NCBI GenBank assembly: GCA_023443515.1
Contig: JAEZUC010000057.1
Location: forward strand, 1 to 9,168
Direction: 5' to 3'
Length of the DNA stretch: 9,168 nt
From: Bacillota bacterium
GTDB taxonomy: Bacteria; Bacillota; Clostridia; Acetivibrionales; DSM-1351
The translations under genes and the position numbers were made by a program. Shown here one piece after another: positions 6,180 to 9,168 of this stretch. Below the pieces are notes generated by a model. The model searched no databases. It was not told where the DNA came from and saw only the letters and a list, made by a program, of their open reading frames with translations. Within the stretch, counting starts at the first letter, position 1. Each line of letters starts with the position of its first letter.

Positions 6180-8534
6180 ATGAGGTTCGGATATTTTGAT
6201 CGACAGAACAGAGAGTATGTTATTACAAGGCCTGATACACCGACGCCATGGATAAATTACATAGGCAGCGGAAATTACGGTGGTATAGTTTCTAATACCG
6301 GAGGAGGGTATAGTTTTCATAAGGACCCTCAGAACCGCAGGGTAACACGATACAGATACAATAACATACCAATGGACAGACCCGGACGGTACATTTACAT
6401 AAGAAACAAGGACACAGGGGAGTACTGGAATCCCGGCTACCAGCCTGTACAGAAAAAACTGGACAATTACAGCTGCCGTCACGGACTAGGCTATACGGTT
6501 CTGACGGGGGAATATCAAGGGGTTATCGGGGAAGTTACATATTTTGTACCGGACGATAAGAATTTTGAATTATGGTTTGTCAAAGTATCTAATACCCGCA
6601 GCGTAAAGCAGAATCTTCAGATTTTTGCTTATTCGGAATTTTGCTTTTGGGATGCAATATTGGACCAGCAGAACGTTGATTGGGTTCAGCAGATTAATCA
6701 GGGCAGGTTTGATGATGGAATTATCACCTGGCATCCTCACCACATCAGTGACAATGCTGCTTTTTTTGCAACGGGTGAAAAGGTAAGCAGCTTTGATACA
6801 AATCTGGAAACCTTTATAGGAAAGTACAGATCCGAAAGCAATCCTATTGCCGTAGAACAGGGAGGTTGCAGTAACTCTATATCCTACAGAACAAACGGAG
6901 TCGGAGCCTTTTGTATAGACTGCGAGCTTGGCCCTAATGAAGAGCGTGAGTTGGTTTTTGTACTTGGGTTTGCAGAGGAAAAATCTGAAATAAAAAATGA
7001 CATAAAAGAGTACCTGCAACCGGAAAATGCTAAGGCAGCTTTTGGCAGACTACAGGCATCGTGGTTTGACTTTACATCTAAGCTCAGTGTTGAAACACCT
7101 GATGAAGATATGAATCTATTTGTAAATATATGGAATCAATATCAGTGTAAAACAACCTTCAACTGGTCAAGATTTGTGTCACTGTACCAGCTGGGTCTGG
7201 GAAGAGGTATGGGAATAAGAGACAGTGCCCAGGATGCACTGGGTGTAATGCATACAATACCTGCTGAGGCAAAGGAGCTTATTATAAAGCTTCTAAAATG
7301 CCAGTACACAGACGGAAGGGCATACCATCTGTTCTTCCCGCTTACGGGAGAAGGCGGACAGGGAGATGCACCTGTTAAGAAATTCGACTGGTATTCCGAC
7401 GACCATTTATGGCTGATACTTGCAGTAAACGCATATATTAAGGAAACGGGAGATTTTGATTTCCTTAACACGGAAGTTCCGTATAACGATAAAATTACCT
7501 CCCAGACAGTAATGGAGCACCTTGATAAGGCCTTGGAATTTACAAACAATAACCGTGGCCCTCACAATATTGCTCTGGCAGGTCGCGCTGACTGGAATGA
7601 CACACTTAACCTTGATACAGGTAAGGGTGTTGCAGAAAGTGTATTTACGTCTATGCTTTATTGCAGGGCGTTAATAGAAATGATTGAAATACTTGAATTC
7701 TTAAAAAAGACGGATATGATAGGAAAATATTCCGACATGTATGAAGATATGAAGAATGCCATAAACGATACCTGCTGGGATGGTGAGTGGTATAAGAGGG
7801 CTTTTGATGACAACAGTCAACCACTTGGCTCAAAGGAAAACAAGTTCGGGAAAATATTTATAAATTCCCAGTCGTGGGCAGTTCTAAGCAAAGTAGCTGA
7901 AGACGGAAGAGAAGAGCAGTCAATGGAATCCGTTGAAAAGTATTTGAATTCCAAATACGGGATTGTAACCATGTATCCTTCTTATACAGAGTATGACACC
8001 ACAAAAGGCGGTGTAACTACATATCCACCGGGAACAAAGGAGAATGGAGGGATTTTCCTTCACACAAATCCTTGGGTAATGATTTCAGAAGTAATGCTTG
8101 GTCATGGAGACAAGGCGTTTAAGTATTACAATCAGATATTGCCAGGAAAAAGGAATGATGATGCTGAGCTTTATGAGGTGGAGCCTTACGTTTATTGCCA
8201 GAATATTCTGGGTAAGGAGCATCCTCAGTTTGGTATAGGCAGAAATTCCTGGCTTTCAGGAACTGCTGCATGGAATATGGTAGCTTCCAGCCAGTACATA
8301 CTTGGAATAAGGGCAAACTACGATTCACTGACAGTTGATCCGTGTATTCCTTCAAGCTGGAAAGGTTTTAAAGCTACACGAGTATTCAGGGGTGCTACCT
8401 ATAATATAGAAGTACAAAATCCAAACAAGGTTTGTACAGGGGTGGCAAAGATAATTGTAGACGGCGTTGAAGGGGAAAAGATACCTGTATTTGAGGCCGG
8501 AACAGAGCACAATGTAGTGGTTGTTATGAAATAA
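6180..8534 (+). CDS. GH94-family beta-glycoside phosphorylase (cellobiose/chitobiose phosphorylase-like)
   Basis: An inverting phosphorylase that splits a beta-linked disaccharide with inorganic phosphate, giving a sugar 1-phosphate and a free sugar and saving ATP. No signal peptide is present, so it acts on imported sugar in the cytoplasm. I start at the ATG at 6180 (784 residues), set by GAGGAGG at 6168-6174; an upstream ATG at 6144 would overlap the operator. Domains in order: N-terminal beta-sandwich with FGYFDRQNREYVITRP (3-18), helical linker, (alpha/alpha)6 barrel from about 305, C-terminal beta domain from about 706. Likely catalytic acid: Asp474 in RADWNDTLN. Sugar and phosphate contacts by family comparison: R347-D348 (GIRDSAQD), H628 (IFLHTNPW) and T695 (LSGTAAW). 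The length is near chitobiose (about 801) and cellobionate (about 790) phosphorylases, below cellobiose (about 811-822) and far below cellodextrin phosphorylases. It mixes features of several types, so the substrate is left open. It is probably controlled by the adjacent LacI-family repressor. Confidence 0.93.
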   Translation: MRFGYFDRQNREYVITRPDTPTPWINYIGSGNYGGIVSNTGGGYSFHKDPQNRRVTRYRYNNIPMDRPGRYIYIRNKDTGEYWNPGYQPVQKKLDNYSCRHGLGYTVLTGEYQGVIGEVTYFVPDDKNFELWFVKVSNTRSVKQNLQIFAYSEFCFWDAILDQQNVDWVQQINQGRFDDGIITWHPHHISDNAAFFATGEKVSSFDTNLETFIGKYRSESNPIAVEQGGCSNSISYRTNGVGAFCIDCELGPNEERELVFVLGFAEEKSEIKNDIKEYLQPENAKAAFGRLQASWFDFTSKLSVETPDEDMNLFVNIWNQYQCKTTFNWSRFVSLYQLGLGRGMGIRDSAQDALGVMHTIPAEAKELIIKLLKCQYTDGRAYHLFFPLTGEGGQGDAPVKKFDWYSDDHLWLILAVNAYIKETGDFDFLNTEVPYNDKITSQTVMEHLDKALEFTNNNRGPHNIALAGRADWNDTLNLDTGKGVAESVFTSMLYCRALIEMIEILEFLKKTDMIGKYSDMYEDMKNAINDTCWDGEWYKRAFDDNSQPLGSKENKFGKIFINSQSWAVLSKVAEDGREEQSMESVEKYLNSKYGIVTMYPSYTEYDTTKGGVTTYPPGTKENGGIFLHTNPWVMISEVMLGHGDKAFKYYNQILPGKRNDDAELYEVEPYVYCQNILGKEHPQFGIGRNSWLSGTAAWNMVASSQYILGIRANYDSLTVDPCIPSSWKGFKATRVFRGATYNIEVQNPNKVCTGVAKIIVDGVEGEKIPVFEAGTEHNVVVVMK

Positions 8535-8575
8535 GATAAGTAAAGGGTAGTTGTTGCAACACATAAAGTTTTTCT

Positions 8576-8825
8576 GTTTAACACTGGTACTCCCGTATAA
8601 AATTGTATCAATGATTGCTTCCAAGATATTTGCAAGTGCTTATAGCGGCTCAGCTTAGGATATTTTACCGTCGCTCACATTCATCGTCCATGATTCATGG
8701 TTTCGCTAAAACCTACATCGTGATAGGTTTTCCGGTAAAATATCCTTGCTTCGCCTATAAACAACTGCAAATATCTTTAACCAAGCTTCCATTGATACAA
8801 TTTATACTCCTGAGTACAGGTTAAC
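8576..8825. repeat. Large imperfect palindrome (MITE-like or structured RNA element)
   Basis: This fills most of the gap 8535-8860, which has no convincing gene. Two arms of about 95 nt are imperfect inverted copies. Exactly pairing blocks are 8587-8592 with 8812-8817, 8600-8613 with 8790-8803 (14 bp), 8623-8634 with 8766-8777 (12 bp), 8640-8645 with 8755-8760 and 8658-8670 with 8733-8745 (13 bp). The outer ends are GTTTAAC (8576-8582) and GTTAAC (8820-8825). The roughly 62-nt centre holds two more hairpins: CCATGA/TCATGG (8688-8700) and AAAACCTA/TAGGTTTT (8708-8731). ACATAAA occurs on both sides (8561-8567 and 8824-8830), a possible but weak target duplication since the right copy overlaps the arm. 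No transposase is encoded. The element may be a non-autonomous mobile element, and a transcript of it would fold into a long rod that could end transcription from both sides. Confidence 0.82.
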
Positions 8826-8860
8826 ATAAATTAAACTTAATATTGCAATAACTCCCTTTG

Positions 8861-9168
8861 CTAATTCCTTTCTTTTGAGCAAAATCCATAAATCAAAACC
8901 AATAATGAAATAATGAATTGAACTCCAAGAAAAAGTTTTATTATTGGATTTATATAGCATAACAACCCACTGAGGCCTTCACCGTATGTCGTGTGCATTA
9001 TGTTTGAATCATATAAGGTTATTACTGTCATTAATTCGAACATACATACAAACAGAAGAGTGATTCCGAATTTCAACATGGATAATCCCTTTTGGGATAA
9101 GCTGTTTACATATCTGGGAATATCAGCTCGTTCCACAAGGTCTATATGACAGTCACTGCACTTAGTAT
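8861..9168 (-). CDS. Small membrane protein with CxxC motif, 5' end outside window
   Basis: The minus-strand frame is open from the window edge to a TAG at 8861-8863, so the true start lies beyond 9168; 101 residues are visible. A GTG at 9136 could serve as a start, but the frame upstream continues with TKCSDCHIDLVERADIPRYV, whose CxxC looks like half of a zinc ribbon, so the longer form is more likely. After a short linker come two predicted membrane segments: MLKFGITLLFVCMFELMTVITLY, and a longer hydrophobic stretch, YINPIIKLFLGVQFIISLLVLIYGF, near the C-terminus. The tail CSKERN is short and polar. I do not recognise the family and give no function. No terminator other than the large palindrome 3' of it is visible. 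Confidence 0.6.
   Translation of the reverse strand, partial: TKCSDCHIDLVERADIPRYVNSLSQKGLSMLKFGITLLFVCMFELMTVITLYDSNIMHTTYGEGLSGLLCYINPIIKLFLGVQFIISLLVLIYGFCSKERN

Noticed and set aside
6570..7549. Minus-strand open frames antisense to the GH94 gene (6570-7019, 7142-7549)
   Set aside because: Shadow frames of a full-length conserved gene with no independent support.
8535..8575. Possible intrinsic terminator for the GH94 gene at TGTTGCAACA followed by GTTTTT
   Set aside because: The palindrome leaves almost no loop and only a few base pairs, and the T-run is 8 nt away. The large palindrome downstream is a better candidate for ending transcription.
8615..8824. Open frame of 69 codons on the plus strand inside the palindrome, and overlapping frames of 78-90 codons on the minus strand at 8352-8635
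   Set aside because: The plus frame lies inside inverted-repeat sequence, and the minus frames overlap the well-supported GH94 gene antisense. None has a ribosome-binding site or a recognisable domain.

Overview
The window looks like a chromosomal segment of a low-GC, Gram-positive anaerobe of the clostridial type. The AT-rich composition, strong GGAGG ribosome-binding sites, SigA-like promoters, a TGS-domain nucleoside kinase, a stand-alone DRTGG-fold protein and an intracellular GH94 sugar phosphorylase all fit. Together with a LacI regulator, the phosphorylase suggests a plant-polysaccharide degrader such as Ruminiclostridium or a relative. The genus is inference from gene content and was not tested by a search.

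Left part (1-1857, minus strand): a translation block. prfC (release factor 3) has its own promoter and reads toward a tRNA pair, tRNA-Gln(TTG) and the 5' end of a second tRNA (probably Lys) cut by the window edge. The tRNAs have a consensus promoter between them and prfC.

Middle (1955-4998, plus strand): a divergent housekeeping cluster. It holds a uridine-kinase-like enzyme fused to ThrRS-like N-terminal domains, a 107-residue DRTGG-fold protein and a TrmH/SpoU-family RNA methyltransferase. Gaps are 113 and 30 nt, and no intrinsic terminator is visible between the genes, so they are probably co-transcribed. A 12-bp hairpin of unknown role sits in the first gap.

Right-centre (5016-8534, plus strand): a self-contained sugar regulon. 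A LacI-family repressor gene and a GH94 phosphorylase gene each carry the same perfect palindrome, TGGGAACGTTCCCA, at or just after the inferred transcription start. The simplest reading is that the repressor controls itself and the phosphorylase in response to a sugar. The palindrome differs at only two symmetric positions from the operator of the actinobacterial cellobiose regulators CelR/CebR. The GH94 protein mixes cellobiose- and chitobiose-phosphorylase signatures, so its substrate is open.

Right edge (8535-9168): a roughly 250-bp imperfect palindrome with two nested hairpins in its centre, resembling a MITE or a large structured RNA. It is followed by the C-terminal part of a small minus-strand protein with a CxxC pair and two membrane segments, whose start lies outside the window.

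The points most worth follow-up are the LacI/GH94 regulon with its unassigned substrate and the large palindromic element. The rest is ordinary core genome.
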